Under the pieces are notes generated by a model. It was not told the origin of the DNA and ran no database searches. It worked only from the letters and a program-made list of their open reading frames with translations. A stretch of DNA of 64,000 nt from Clostridiales bacterium (lineage in GTDB: Bacteria > Bacillota > Clostridia > Saccharofermentanales > Saccharofermentanaceae). Below are positions 17,500 through 27,792 of this stretch, piece after piece (positions within the stretch are counted from its first letter, which is position 1; each line of letters starts with the position of its first letter). Position numbers and translations under genes: made by a program. The stretch spans positions 1 to 64,000 of the forward strand of contig JAFWQF010000021.1 of the NCBI GenBank assembly GCA_017509205.1, written 5' to 3'.

Positions 17500-18382
17500 G
17501 ATTTCAGATGCAAATGAGATCACTGAACGTTACATGGACAGTTTTCTTATCAAGGAGAGACTGATAGATTCCGTTGTCGCTGATACGGAAATTGAACTGT
17601 TCGGAACAAAGTTCTCGAGCCCCGTCATGATGCCTGCTTTTTCGCATCTCAAGGAATTCGGCGGACGTAAGCTCACGGGCCTTGAGGAATACTCGATAGC
17701 CGCGAAGAACATGAACATCTTAAACTTCGTCGGCATGATGGAAAACGACATGTATAAGCGCATCGCTGATACGGGCGCAAAGACGGTCCGCATAGTCAAA
17801 CCTTATGCTGACAACATCAAGGTCAGGGATCAGATGAAATATGCTGAAGATGAGGGCGCGTTCGGAATCGGAATGGATATCGATCACATCTTCGGAAACG
17901 AAGGACTTGACGTTGTCGTCGGTGAACTCATGACCGTTCAGACATCCGAGATGATCAGGTCTTACATAGAATCAACGAAACTTCCGTTCTTTGTTAAAGG
18001 CGTTCTTAGCGAAGAGGAAGCGGTGAAGTGCGCTGACCTCGGAGCTAAAGCGATAATAGTAAGCCACCATCACGGAAGACTTCCTTATGCGGTTCCGCCG
18101 CTCATGGTCCTTCCTTCGATAAAGAAAGCTCTGCAGGGAAGAGACGTTAAGATAATCGTTGACTGCGGCATCAGTTCAGGTGCTGATGTCTACAAGTGTC
18201 TTGCGCTTGGCGCAGATGCCGCTGCGGTCGGAAGAGCCATGCTTCCTTCGCTTGAAGAAGGCGGCATCGAGGGTATGGAAAAGTTCATCACAAAAGTGAA
18301 TAACGAACTCAGGTTCATCATGAGCTGCACCGGTTTTGAGACCGTAAGTCAGATCGACGATTCATGCATCGTTAAGACCTGA
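17486..18382 (+). CDS. FMN-dependent alpha-hydroxy-acid dehydrogenase-like protein
   Basis: The 298-residue TIM-barrel protein matches the FMN-binding alpha-hydroxy-acid oxidase/dehydrogenase family (lactate and glycolate oxidase type). Lysine 171 in FFVKGVLS corresponds to the FMN lysine. SHHHGR at 193-198 aligns with the family SNHGGR, keeping the catalytic histidine (H195) and arginine (R198). The FMN phosphate region is IVDCGISSGADVYKCLALGA (about 224-243), ending GR at 249-250. It is shorter than usual (350-400), and the altered SHHHGR suggests an unusual substrate. AAGGAGG lies inside the upstream gene. The substrate may be a sugar acid fed by the neighbouring isomerase. Confidence 0.8.
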   Translation: MAYSRISDANEITERYMDSFLIKERLIDSVVADTEIELFGTKFSSPVMMPAFSHLKEFGGRKLTGLEEYSIAAKNMNILNFVGMMENDMYKRIADTGAKTVRIVKPYADNIKVRDQMKYAEDEGAFGIGMDIDHIFGNEGLDVVVGELMTVQTSEMIRSYIESTKLPFFVKGVLSEEEAVKCADLGAKAIIVSHHHGRLPYAVPPLMVLPSIKKALQGRDVKIIVDCGISSGADVYKCLALGADAAAVGRAMLPSLEEGGIEGMEKFITKVNNELRFIMSCTGFETVSQIDDSCIVKT

Positions 18383-18403
18383 ACGTCGGTTTAACAGGCA
18401 ATC

Positions 18404-18443
18404 AAAAAGGGGCGCAGCACACACAAAGACTGCACCCCTTTTT
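18404..18443. terminator. Bidirectional terminator between convergent units
   Basis: AAAAAGGGGCGCAG (18404-18417) pairs with CTGCACCCCTTTTT (18430-18443) around a 12-base loop. A-tract and T-tract flank the stem, so it can stop transcription from both the FMN dehydrogenase and the minus-strand lipoprotein gene. Confidence 0.85.
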
Positions 18444-18459
18444 ACGGACAGAATATTTC

Positions 18460-18963
18460 TTATTTGTTGACAACGACCTTGTCGAAAGCCAAGGTTACAG
18501 TATTGCCTTTTATCACTGCGGGGATGTAGAGGATTACTTTTCCTTCATTATCGTTATCGCAAAGTACCATTACGTAATCTCCGTCTTCAAGTCCTCCAAT
18601 CTGGTTTTCATCGAATTCGAAAAGATAGTCATCACTGTCCTGACGGTCACCGTTAGCGATGTAAGAATAAAGAACGTCAACTTCATCGGCGTCAACTTCA
18701 TTTACATAGCCCTTTGTGCCGGGGCAGAAACCGAGCCATGCATCCTGTGTGAGAAGGACTTCTTTGTTTACGGTAAATATGTATTTGCCGTCTTTCTTCT
18801 GGAAAGTAACGTTGTCGTATTTTGTGGCATCTGCCTCAGGCGCATTTGTCTGAGCTGCAGCAGAGGTTGCCGGTGTTCCGCTGTTTCCGCCGCTTTTTTT
18901 GCCGCATGCCGATAATGAGAGGATCATTGCAAACGCCATGGTTGCTGCGATAAGTTTCTTCAT
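18460..18963 (-). CDS. Small putative lipoprotein
   Basis: The 167-residue protein begins MKKLIAATMAFAMILSLSAC, a classic lipoprotein signal with a lipobox (LSAC) and Cys20 as the lipidated residue. A Gly/Ser/Ala/Thr-rich linker follows, then a compact beta-rich domain of about 115 residues. I recognise no family. The start at 18963 has AAAGGAG upstream; an extension into the preceding gene is not supported. It lies 16 bases after the GGDEF gene and is probably in its operon, so it may be an extracytoplasmic partner of that signalling protein. Confidence 0.75.
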   Translation of the reverse strand: MKKLIAATMAFAMILSLSACGKKSGGNSGTPATSAAAQTNAPEADATKYDNVTFQKKDGKYIFTVNKEVLLTQDAWLGFCPGTKGYVNEVDADEVDVLYSYIANGDRQDSDDYLFEFDENQIGGLEDGDYVMVLCDNDNEGKVILYIPAVIKGNTVTLAFDKVVVNK

Positions 18964-18979
18964 AAATGAGACTCCTTTT

Positions 18980-20386
18980 TTAACGCTTGAGTTCGGGATT
19001 ATCCCTGTAGAATGTTTCTTTGTCTTCGTACATCCTCTGATCAGCCAGCTTGAGAGCGCTGGTGATATCGGATGAGTCATTCTGATAGCTGTATCCGAGG
19101 GCGAAGCTGACGTCCTTGTACTGCTTGGAAAGGGCTTTGACCCTGCTGCATTTTTCCTTGATCTCGTCTTCCGTTGTATAGGAGAGAAGGATCATGAACT
19201 CGTCGCCGCCGGCCCTGTAGATCTCGTCGCCGGTGAATACATTCTGGAGAACTATTGCGGCGTTCTTAAGCAGAAGGTCTCCCGCGGAATGACCGCCCTT
19301 GTCATTGACTCTCTTAAGACCGTTGAGATCTGCAAAGATGATGCCTATGCCCTTGATCGCGGTTATGGAACCTGCTCTCAGACCGTCGATCCTGTTGTTC
19401 ATCTCATTTCTGTTGAGAACACCGGTAAGCATATCCATGGAACTTAAGACCTTAAGCCTTTCGAGGAGCTTATGATTCGCGATCTCGGATGCTACGAAGT
19501 ATATGGTAAGTTCGAGGGTTTCCTTGATCTTGACGCTGTTGTTTGTATCAAAGTTGCATGCCCAGATGTATCCGAGGGATTCACCGTTTACATCGAGAGG
19601 GAAGAGAACAAGGCTGTCGACGTGCTCTTTCTTAAGAGACTCGTACCATGCGGAATTCTTTTCCTTGAGGTACTGCCAGTCATTGGTGTTCTTGATGATG
19701 AGACCGTTGCTGCCTCCGATGGTATCCTTCCATGATGCGGTAAGATCGTAGAACTTGTCATTAAGAATTCTGCTCATGCTGGGAAGGACCGAATATTCAT
19801 TTCTGGATTCGCTCAAAATGGAGCAGGTTCTCTTCTCGTGGTCCGTCAGAAGAACAACGCAGGACTGTGCGTCGATGATCTTTCTGATATCAGAAATGAC
19901 CTCATCCATTGTATGCTGGAAATTGGTGGCACCCCTGAGCTTGATGCATGTGTTGAGTACTGCGGAAGCAGTTGAAGCGGATGTGTTGCTCATCTGCTCG
20001 CTGTCGGCGTTTTTGGATATTATCTGCGAATATGTGCAATAGTGGATGTTTCCCACACTCTGAAGAGGGATCATGTAGAGGTTGAACCAGAAATCAAATC
20101 TTTCCGGTTTGACGTAAGTATGCATCGGCTGCTTTAACACGGCGCATCTGTAGCAGAAATCCTCAAAGTTTAGATCCTTCGGAATGTATTTCTGATAAGG
20201 GCTGTTCGGGATGAACTTGCTCGCGAGCATTTGAGGCATTGCTTCATTCGGTATCTCGATGGAAGCAATGTAGGGGGCATTGCCATGGACTATTCTTATC
20301 TCGCCGTAGGAACCGTCTTCCTTTGTTTCAACCGAGAGGATACATGTCATTACGTCGATCATGTCGACAAATCCCTTGAAGTCCAT
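18980..20386 (-). CDS. GGDEF-domain protein, probable diguanylate cyclase
   Basis: The 468-residue protein lacks a membrane segment. A PAS-like N-terminal part (about 1-125) and a GAF-like middle domain (about 150-305) precede a GGDEF domain with the exact motif AGGDEF (393-397) and the metal aspartate in IIFADLNGLK (D353). This should make cyclic-di-GMP from GTP. The inhibitory I-site RxxD five residues before GGDEF is not conserved (FTGD here), so product inhibition is probably lost. GGAGG stands upstream of the ATG. The lipoprotein gene follows closely. Confidence 0.88.
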   Translation of the reverse strand: MDFKGFVDMIDVMTCILSVETKEDGSYGEIRIVHGNAPYIASIEIPNEAMPQMLASKFIPNSPYQKYIPKDLNFEDFCYRCAVLKQPMHTYVKPERFDFWFNLYMIPLQSVGNIHYCTYSQIISKNADSEQMSNTSASTASAVLNTCIKLRGATNFQHTMDEVISDIRKIIDAQSCVVLLTDHEKRTCSILSESRNEYSVLPSMSRILNDKFYDLTASWKDTIGGSNGLIIKNTNDWQYLKEKNSAWYESLKKEHVDSLVLFPLDVNGESLGYIWACNFDTNNSVKIKETLELTIYFVASEIANHKLLERLKVLSSMDMLTGVLNRNEMNNRIDGLRAGSITAIKGIGIIFADLNGLKRVNDKGGHSAGDLLLKNAAIVLQNVFTGDEIYRAGGDEFMILLSYTTEDEIKEKCSRVKALSKQYKDVSFALGYSYQNDSSDITSALKLADQRMYEDKETFYRDNPELKR

Positions 20387-20460
20387 AGTATGCCTCCATA
20401 TCTAAAGTTTACTTGATATTATTCTATCACATCTGATAATTTATGTCTTTAATAAATAAA

Positions 20461-20484
20461 AGGCTGCCGTAAGACCGGCAGCCT
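20461..20484 (-). terminator. Terminator after leuS
   Basis: AGGCTGCCG (20461-20469) pairs with CGGCAGCCT (20476-20484) around a six-base loop. On the minus strand it is followed by a T-rich run (the A-rich plus-strand bases 20445-20460). Confidence 0.8.
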
Positions 20485-20509
20485 TGAGTGTTTGAACTGT
20501 TCGAAAAGC

Positions 20510-22993
20510 TTATTTTGCTACGATGTTGGCTATCCTGCCCTTAACGTAGATGAACTTCATTATGGATCTTCCTGCAAGAGCGCCTTCCAGTCTGCCGTCT
20601 GCCTTTACGATGGCTTCAACTGCATCCTGATCTGCTTCTGCTGGGATGTTGACCTTGAACTGGACCTTACCGTTGATCTGAACGGCGATCTCAATCTCAT
20701 CCTTTACAAGAGCACTCTCATCAACTTCAGGCCACTTCTGGTTGTAAACGGAATAGCCGTTGCCCAATACTTCGCACCAGAGTTCCTCTGTGAAGTGGGG
20801 AGCGAAAGGTGCAAGGAGGAGAACGAGCTTCTCTGTTGCGTATCTCTTGAACTCAGCCTTGCAGGAACTGTCCTGGCTGTACTTTGTGATGGCGTTCAGG
20901 AGCTCCATCATTCTCGCGATCGGAGTGTTGAACTGGAACTTCTCTATGTCTGCAGTGGAACTCTTGATGGCATAGTTGACTGCATAGTTGAGTTCCTTGT
21001 CGGCAGAAGTCATGTCAGATTTAGCGGGAACAGCTGATGTCTTGCACTCAGCACTCTCTGCGACACATGTCTCGATCCTTCTGAAGAACTTGACGATGGC
21101 CTGGAGACCGGAGTCTGACCAGGGACCGCCCTCGATGTAGGCGAATCCGAATCCGAGGTATGTTCTGAATACGTCTGAACCGTACTTGCTGATATAGTCG
21201 TCAGGTGCAACGGTGTTGCCTCTGGACTTGCTCATCTTTTGGCCGTCAGGTCCGAGGATCGTACCCTGGTGAACGAGGCTTGTGAAGGGCTCGTCAAAAT
21301 CGAGCATGCCCATGTCACGCATTGCCTTTGTGAAGAACCTTGCATAGAGGAGGTGCATGCATGCGTGCTCAGCGCCGCCGACATACTTATCGACAGGGCA
21401 GAACTTGTTGATCTTATCCTTGGAGAACATCTCCTTGTCGTTCCTGTTGTCCGGATATCTGAACTGATACCAGGAGGAGTCAACGAAGGTGTCCATAGTA
21501 TCAGGATCACGTCTTGCGTCAGCACCGCACTTGGGGCACTTGCAGTTCATGAATGATTCGCACTTTGCGAGCGGGCTCTCACCGTCGGGTGTGAACTCAA
21601 CGTCGTAGGGGAGAAGAACTGGAAGTTCCTCTTCGGGTACGGGAACAACGCCGCAGGAAGGGCAGTGGATCATCGGGATCGGAGTTCCCCAGTATCTCTG
21701 ACGGGAGATGAGCCAGTCACGGAGTCTGAAGTTGACTTTCCATTCGCCCATGCCGATCTCGGCAAGCTTAGCGACGATGGCCTTCTGCGCATCGTGCATC
21801 TCCATTCCGTCGAACTCGCCGGAGTTTGTAAGATAACCCTTTTTGTCGCAGTAAGGGAGATCTGAATCAACACCCTTTTCGGGCTGGATTACGCGGATGA
21901 TCTCAAGGCCGTACTTGTGAGCGAAATCAAAGTCTCTTTCGTCGTGTGAAGGAACAGCCATGACAACGCCTGTGCCGTATCCTGCGACAACATAATCTGC
22001 TGCCCAGATCGGAACCTTTCTGCCGTTCAGGGGATGGATCGCATAAGCGCCCGTGAACACACCGGTCTTCTCGCGTGTGGTGGACATACGGTCGATCTCG
22101 GTAACCTTTGCGGTTGCCTTGCGGTATTCCTCAACTGCGTCTCTGCACTCGTCAGTGGTGAGCTTTGCGCAGAGTTCTGACTCAGGTGCGATTACTACGT
22201 ATGTGATACCCATGAACGTATCGACTCTGGTGGTGAACACCTCGAGCTTCATGGGAGAACCGTCTTTGTTTGTAAGCTGCTTGCCGTCCTTTTCGACATA
22301 GAGGGCAACCTGTGCACCTTCAGATCTGCCGATCCAGTTCTTCTGGAGCTTCTTGGTCTTCTCGGGCCAGTCGAGCTTCGGAAGATCATCTAAGAGTTCC
22401 TGAGCATACTCGGTGATCTTGAAGAACCACTGGGTCATGTTCTTGCGGATGACTTCGGAATGGCATCTCTCGCACTCGCCGTCGACTACCTGCTCGTTTG
22501 CAAGAACGGTCTTGCATGAAGGGCACCAGTTGACGGGTGCGTTCTTACGGTAAGCAAGGCCTCTCTTGTAGAGTTCGATGAAGAACCACTGGTTCCATCT
22601 GTAGTAATCTGGCATGCATGTCTTGACTTCATAATCCCAGTCAACGGTGGTACCCATTGCCTGAAGCTGCTTTTCCATCGTGTCGATGTTCTTCAGAGTG
22701 GAATCCTTGGGGTGAATGCCGGTCTTGATGGCATAGTTCTCAGCGGGGAGTCCGAATGAGTCGAATCCCATGGGGTGGAAGAGGTTGAAGCCCTGCATGT
22801 GCTTGAACCTTGCCCAGGAGTCAGTAAGGGAATAGTTATACCAGTGACCAAGGTGTAGGTTGGCTCCGGAAGGATAAGAGAACATCTCAAGGCAATAAAG
22901 CTTTTTGCCTTCTGCGTCCGGATTGAACTTGTAAAGTCCGCTCTCGGCCCATTTTGCCTGCCATTTTTTGTCGGTCTCGATTGAATAACTCAT
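20510..22993 (-). CDS. leuS: Leucyl-tRNA synthetase
   Basis: This class Ia synthetase of 827 residues attaches leucine to tRNA-Leu. The HIGH signature appears as [13 protein letters not shown] near the N-terminus and KMSKS as [10 protein letters not shown]. Zinc-binding cysteines are visible in [15 protein letters not shown] and in CPSCG..CKCPKCG. The editing domain (CP1) lies at about 220-420 ([13 protein letters not shown], then SHDERDF). The tRNA-binding end closes with [22 protein letters not shown] stands ahead of the ATG. Unlike aspS, the short leader has no T-box, so leucine starvation must be sensed another way. Confidence 0.98.
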   Translation of the reverse strand: MSYSIETDKKWQAKWAESGLYKFNPDAEGKKLYCLEMFSYPSGANLHLGHWYNYSLTDSWARFKHMQGFNLFHPMGFDSFGLPAENYAIKTGIHPKDSTLKNIDTMEKQLQAMGTTVDWDYEVKTCMPDYYRWNQWFFIELYKRGLAYRKNAPVNWCPSCKTVLANEQVVDGECERCHSEVIRKNMTQWFFKITEYAQELLDDLPKLDWPEKTKKLQKNWIGRSEGAQVALYVEKDGKQLTNKDGSPMKLEVFTTRVDTFMGITYVVIAPESELCAKLTTDECRDAVEEYRKATAKVTEIDRMSTTREKTGVFTGAYAIHPLNGRKVPIWAADYVVAGYGTGVVMAVPSHDERDFDFAHKYGLEIIRVIQPEKGVDSDLPYCDKKGYLTNSGEFDGMEMHDAQKAIVAKLAEIGMGEWKVNFRLRDWLISRQRYWGTPIPMIHCPSCGVVPVPEEELPVLLPYDVEFTPDGESPLAKCESFMNCKCPKCGADARRDPDTMDTFVDSSWYQFRYPDNRNDKEMFSKDKINKFCPVDKYVGGAEHACMHLLYARFFTKAMRDMGMLDFDEPFTSLVHQGTILGPDGQKMSKSRGNTVAPDDYISKYGSDVFRTYLGFGFAYIEGGPWSDSGLQAIVKFFRRIETCVAESAECKTSAVPAKSDMTSADKELNYAVNYAIKSSTADIEKFQFNTPIARMMELLNAITKYSQDSSCKAEFKRYATEKLVLLLAPFAPHFTEELWCEVLGNGYSVYNQKWPEVDESALVKDEIEIAVQINGKVQFKVNIPAEADQDAVEAIVKADGRLEGALAGRSIMKFIYVKGRIANIVAK

Positions 22994-23028
22994 GACACTG
23001 CTCCTTAATACTTAAAAAATAACAACTA

Positions 23029-23056
23029 ATTTTAGCACCAGAGGATTAAAAATGAA
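23029..23056 (-). promoter_or_regulatory. Putative leuS promoter
   Basis: On the minus strand TTCATT (plus 23051-23056) and TAAAAT (plus 23029-23034) are 16 bases apart, with TGC before the -10 box (extended -10). Confidence 0.5.
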
Positions 23057-23073
23057 ACATAGTTGTAATTCGC

Positions 23074-23086
23074 TTTGATATTCAAA
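23074..23086. promoter_or_regulatory. Palindromic operator TTTGATATTCAAA upstream of mreB
   Basis: This is a 5-3-5 palindrome (TTTGA, TAT, TCAAA). The identical 13-mer occurs at 49107-49119 before the FabT-like gene. It lies three bases upstream of the mreB -35 box and upstream of the divergent leuS promoter. It resembles the published FabT half-site arrangement. Confidence 0.55.
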
Positions 23087-23089
23087 TAA

Positions 23090-23118
23090 TTGATTTTTGA
23101 AGAATGTGATGTAATAAT
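23090..23118 (+). promoter_or_regulatory. Putative mreB promoter
   Basis: TTGATT at 23090-23095 and AATAAT at 23113-23118 are 17 bases apart (or TAATAA at 16). The leader to mreB is about 60 bases. Confidence 0.55.
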
Positions 23119-23182
23119 AGGGCGTTGATTTTGAATTAAGATGCCGTATTTCGGCGTTTCTATATATTTGAGGTGATATTTT

Positions 23183-24196
23183 ATGGCATTAGGCATGGAG
23201 ATTAGTGTCGATCTCGGCACCAGCAGCGTGTTGATATATATCAGAGGCAAAGGCATCGTCCTTAAAGAACCCTCTGTAGTCGCAGTTAACAGCAGAACAG
23301 GTAAAGTACTTGCAGTAGGTGAGTCCGCAAGCCTCATGCTCGGAAGGACTCCGGGAATCGTTGAAGCCATCAGGCCTCTGCGTGAAGGTGTCATTTCAGA
23401 CTTCCGCGCAACAGAGGTAATGCTCAAGGCTTTCATCGGACGTGTCTGCACGGGACTCCGCGCAACATATTTCAAGCCTACGATCGTTGTATGCGTTCCT
23501 TCGGTAATCACACCGGTTGAGCAGCAGGCAGTTGAGAATGCCTGCCGTCATGCCGGCGCAAAGGACGTTTTCCTCATCAGAGAGCCTATCGCTGCTGCGA
23601 TCGGTGCAGGTATCGACATCACAAAAGCATGCGGTTCAATGGTAGTTGATATCGGCGGCGGTACGACGGATATCTCCGTCATCTCACTCTGCGAACCTGT
23701 TGTTGATGCATCCCTCAAGGTTGCAGGCGACAAGTTCGATGAGGCCATCATCAAGCACGTAAGAAAGAGACATAACATCCTTATCGGTGAGAAGACAGCC
23801 GAGAAGCTCAAGATCGAGATCGGATGCGCTTACCCGAGAGACGAGGAGCTTACATTAGACGTTCAGGGAAGAAACATCATCACGGGTCTTCCTTCAACTG
23901 TCACCGTTTCTTCAACCGAGATGCTCGAAGCACTCGAAGAACCGATCACCCAGATCTTCGAAGCAGTTCACAACGTTCTCGAGAGAACACCTCCAGAACT
24001 CATGGCTGATATCTCTCAGAGAGGTATCGTAATGACCGGCGGCGGTGCAATGCTCTACGGTCTTGACCACATGCTTTCCAACAGGATCGGAATCGATGTC
24101 TACCTTGCACAGGATCCGGTATCGTGCGTAGTTATCGGAACAGGTAAGGCTCTTGACATGATGGACAAGTTCGCAGCACTTTCAAGCGACGTCTGA
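23183..24196 (+). CDS. mreB: Rod shape-determining protein MreB/Mbl
   Basis: This bacterial actin of 337 residues polymerises under the membrane and directs lateral cell-wall synthesis. Nucleotide-binding motifs are clear: phosphate 1 in VDLGTSSVLIYI, phosphate 2 in VVDIGGGTTDISVI, and the adenosine motif in IVMTGGGAMLYGLD. GAGGTGA precedes the ATG. It is a single-gene unit; mreC and mreD do not follow, so it could be the Mbl or MreBH paralogue rather than MreB itself. A strong terminator closes it. Confidence 0.94.
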   Translation: MALGMEISVDLGTSSVLIYIRGKGIVLKEPSVVAVNSRTGKVLAVGESASLMLGRTPGIVEAIRPLREGVISDFRATEVMLKAFIGRVCTGLRATYFKPTIVVCVPSVITPVEQQAVENACRHAGAKDVFLIREPIAAAIGAGIDITKACGSMVVDIGGGTTDISVISLCEPVVDASLKVAGDKFDEAIIKHVRKRHNILIGEKTAEKLKIEIGCAYPRDEELTLDVQGRNIITGLPSTVTVSSTEMLEALEEPITQIFEAVHNVLERTPPELMADISQRGIVMTGGGAMLYGLDHMLSNRIGIDVYLAQDPVSCVVIGTGKALDMMDKFAALSSDV

Positions 24197-24218
24197 TCTT
24201 ATTGAATTTGACTTTGAT

Positions 24219-24254
24219 AGACGCCTGTCGATTTATAGACGGGCGTCTATTTTT
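24219..24254 (+). terminator. Terminator after mreB
   Basis: AGACGCCTGTC (24219-24229) pairs with GACGGGCGTCT (24238-24248; one G-U pair), with an eight-base loop and ATTTTT after the stem. Confidence 0.85.
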
Positions 24255-24295
24255 ATGTTTAGCCTGAGATAACTCAAACGTGCCTGAAATAAGGC

Positions 24296-24324
24296 TTGAC
24301 GAGTAAAATACGTAATGTTAAAAT
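24296..24324 (+). promoter_or_regulatory. rho promoter
   Basis: TTGACG (24296-24301), 17 bases, TAAAAT (24319-24324). The transcript would have an untranslated leader of about 120 bases before rho. It starts with a small perfect hairpin, TTAGGA (24333-24338) and TCCTAA (24342-24347). Confidence 0.7.
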
Positions 24325-24450
24325 TCACGCAGTTAGGACATTCCTAATCTTTAGATAATTCCATTTGGTAATTCGTTTGATCTTTTATAACCTGATCCCA
24401 ATTCCCACGATTTGAATTTTGATATCTAAAACTACACATGAGAGGTATTC

Positions 24451-26297
<1,847 letters not shown>

Positions 26298-26301
<4 letters not shown>

Positions 26302-26326
26302 CAACGGGTTTTTATTCAAGTAATAT
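26298..26326 (+). promoter_or_regulatory. Strong promoter of rpmE
   Basis: A perfect TTGACA at 26298-26303 overlaps the rho stop codon. TAATAT follows at 26321-26326 after exactly 17 bases. rpmE is therefore transcribed independently of rho. Confidence 0.75.
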
Positions 26327-26341
26327 AGCAACGCTGATTTA

Positions 26342-26383
26342 GTAATCCGGTATGACATACGTGATGGAAGATTACGCGTCATA
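26342..26383 (+). promoter_or_regulatory. Candidate L31 autoregulatory leader hairpins
   Basis: TATGAC (26351-26356) pairs with GTCATA (26378-26383), and the inner CGTGAT can pair with ATTACG around a GGAAG loop. GTAATC (26342-26347) can instead pair with GATTAC (26370-26375), so the two folds exclude each other. The structure ends about ten bases before the rpmE ribosome site. Ribosomal protein L31 leaders are known in several phyla; I cannot check this one against a model. Confidence 0.45.
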
Positions 26384-26406
26384 TCTTTGATTGAGAGGTG
26401 AAAACA

Positions 26407-26607
26407 ATGAAAGAAGGCATCCATCCTCAGGCACAGGTTGTAACCGTTAGATGTGCTTGCGGTAACACATTCGAGACGCTGTCTACAAAGAGCGACCTCA
26501 GAGTAGATATCTGCTCCAACTGCCACCCGTTCTACACAGGTAAGCAGAAGCTGGTTGATACAGGCGGACGCGTTGACAAGTTCAACAAGAGAATGGGCAA
26601 GGCTTGA
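26407..26607 (+). CDS. rpmE: Ribosomal protein L31, zinc-binding form
   Basis: This 66-residue 50S protein has the cysteines of the C+ (zinc-binding) form: CAC at the front (RCACGN) and CSNCHPF, with the usual [19 protein letters not shown] ending. I start at the ATG at 26407 (MKEGIHP, the family start), with GAGAGGTG upstream; a GTG three codons earlier is not needed. A strong own promoter and a terminator flank it. Confidence 0.97.
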   Translation: MKEGIHPQAQVVTVRCACGNTFETLSTKSDLRVDICSNCHPFYTGKQKLVDTGGRVDKFNKRMGKA

Positions 26608-26637
26608 TCCTTTACCCGGGTTAAAAAGATTAACCGA

Positions 26638-26665
26638 AGAGCTGTGCAAAAGCGCAGCTCTTTTT
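26638..26665 (+). terminator. Terminator after rpmE
   Basis: AGAGCTGTGC (26638-26647) pairs with GCGCAGCTCT (26652-26661; one G-U pair), with an AAAA loop and a T run. Confidence 0.85.
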
Positions 26666-26704
26666 CTTTTGCCTTTGCTTTATTCTTATTTCCTGAAGCA
26701 ATAA

Positions 26705-26713
26705 TGATATAAT
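26705..26713 (+). promoter_or_regulatory. Extended -10 promoter of the DUF1385-prmC unit
   Basis: TGATATAAT is an extended -10 box with a perfect TATAAT at 26708-26713. No good -35 is visible. Confidence 0.45.
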
Positions 26714-26754
26714 CTGCATATTAATGAATAAGTTTCCTGTCTGGAGATCAAGAT

Positions 26755-27792
26755 ATGTCTAAGAAAAAAGAGAACAAGCCTGCCGTCAGGTCTGCGGAGA
26801 CCGCGGTTTCCTGCGAGCCCGGAAAGCCCTGCAAGAAGACCACCATCGGCGGTCAGGCTCTGATCGAAGGTGTCATGATGGTCGGTCCTTCTAGGACGGC
26901 CATAGCTGTCCGTAAGGGCGACGGCACCATATATGTTGAAGAGATAAAGCAGAGCGAGAGGGTTTCCCATTTCGAGAAGATCCCTTTCATCAGAGGCTGC
27001 ATAAGGTTCTATAAGATGCTCGTTACCGGCACCGGCGCTCTCATGAGGTCGGCTGACATTTCCGAAGAGGGAAAACCTGAGGAAGAGACAGGCGAAGAGA
27101 AGAAGCCTTCCAAGCTTGATGAATTCCTTGGCCGTCACCGCAATGCTGTTGTTACTTTTGCCGCGATCCTCGGAATACTTCTTAGCATCGGCCTTTTCAT
27201 ACTACTTCCGAGACTCATCGTTGATATCGGAGCGAAGTTCATTCCCGAGCGGATTCTCGAACAGACCTGGATGTCTGTCGTTCTCAATGTCGTTGAAGGT
27301 ATCCTGAGGCTTGTCATCTTCCTGCTCTATCTGATCAATGCATCCAGGATCAAGGACGTTAAGCGCGTATGGCAGTATCACGGTGCAGAGCACAAGACCA
27401 TCGCATGCTATGAGGCAGGCGAGGATCTTACGGCTGAAAACGTTCTTAAGTTCACGAGATTCCATCCCCGCTGCGGAACGGCTTTCATGTTTATCGTTCT
27501 TGCTATCTCCATAATGATCTATACGGTTATCGGAGTGTTTACGGGAACACAGCCGATGTGGGTCAATCTCGTCATCCGCCTTGTTTGCATACCTTTCATC
27601 TGCGGCATCTCATATGAGCTCCAGCGCTTTGTCGGACGCCATGACAAGAACGGATTCTGCAGGCTTTTGTCCAAGCCCGGACTCTGGCTTCAGAAATTCA
27701 CCACGGCTGAACCTGATGCTGCCATCGTTGAAGTTGCCATTGCATCGCTTCAGGCTGTAATTCCGGAGAATAAGGAAGATGACATCTGGTGA
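26755..27792 (+). CDS. DUF1385 family membrane protein
   Basis: The 345-residue protein carries the DUF1385 signature: GGQALIEGVMMVGPSR near residue 31, and WQYHGAEHKTIACYEAGE followed by FHPRCGTAFMFIVL. Hydrophobic segments lie at about 130-155, 175-195, 238-260 and 270-290. Function is unknown. The gene often sits between rpmE and prmC in Firmicutes, as here. GGAGATC precedes the ATG. The last 14 bases overlap prmC, so expression is coupled. Confidence 0.9.
   Translation: MSKKKENKPAVRSAETAVSCEPGKPCKKTTIGGQALIEGVMMVGPSRTAIAVRKGDGTIYVEEIKQSERVSHFEKIPFIRGCIRFYKMLVTGTGALMRSADISEEGKPEEETGEEKKPSKLDEFLGRHRNAVVTFAAILGILLSIGLFILLPRLIVDIGAKFIPERILEQTWMSVVLNVVEGILRLVIFLLYLINASRIKDVKRVWQYHGAEHKTIACYEAGEDLTAENVLKFTRFHPRCGTAFMFIVLAISIMIYTVIGVFTGTQPMWVNLVIRLVCIPFICGISYELQRFVGRHDKNGFCRLLSKPGLWLQKFTTAEPDAAIVEVAIASLQAVIPENKEDDIW

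Noticed and set aside
22994-23030. Possible T-box before leuS
   Set aside because: The leader is too short and lacks the GGTGG-ACCGCG box.
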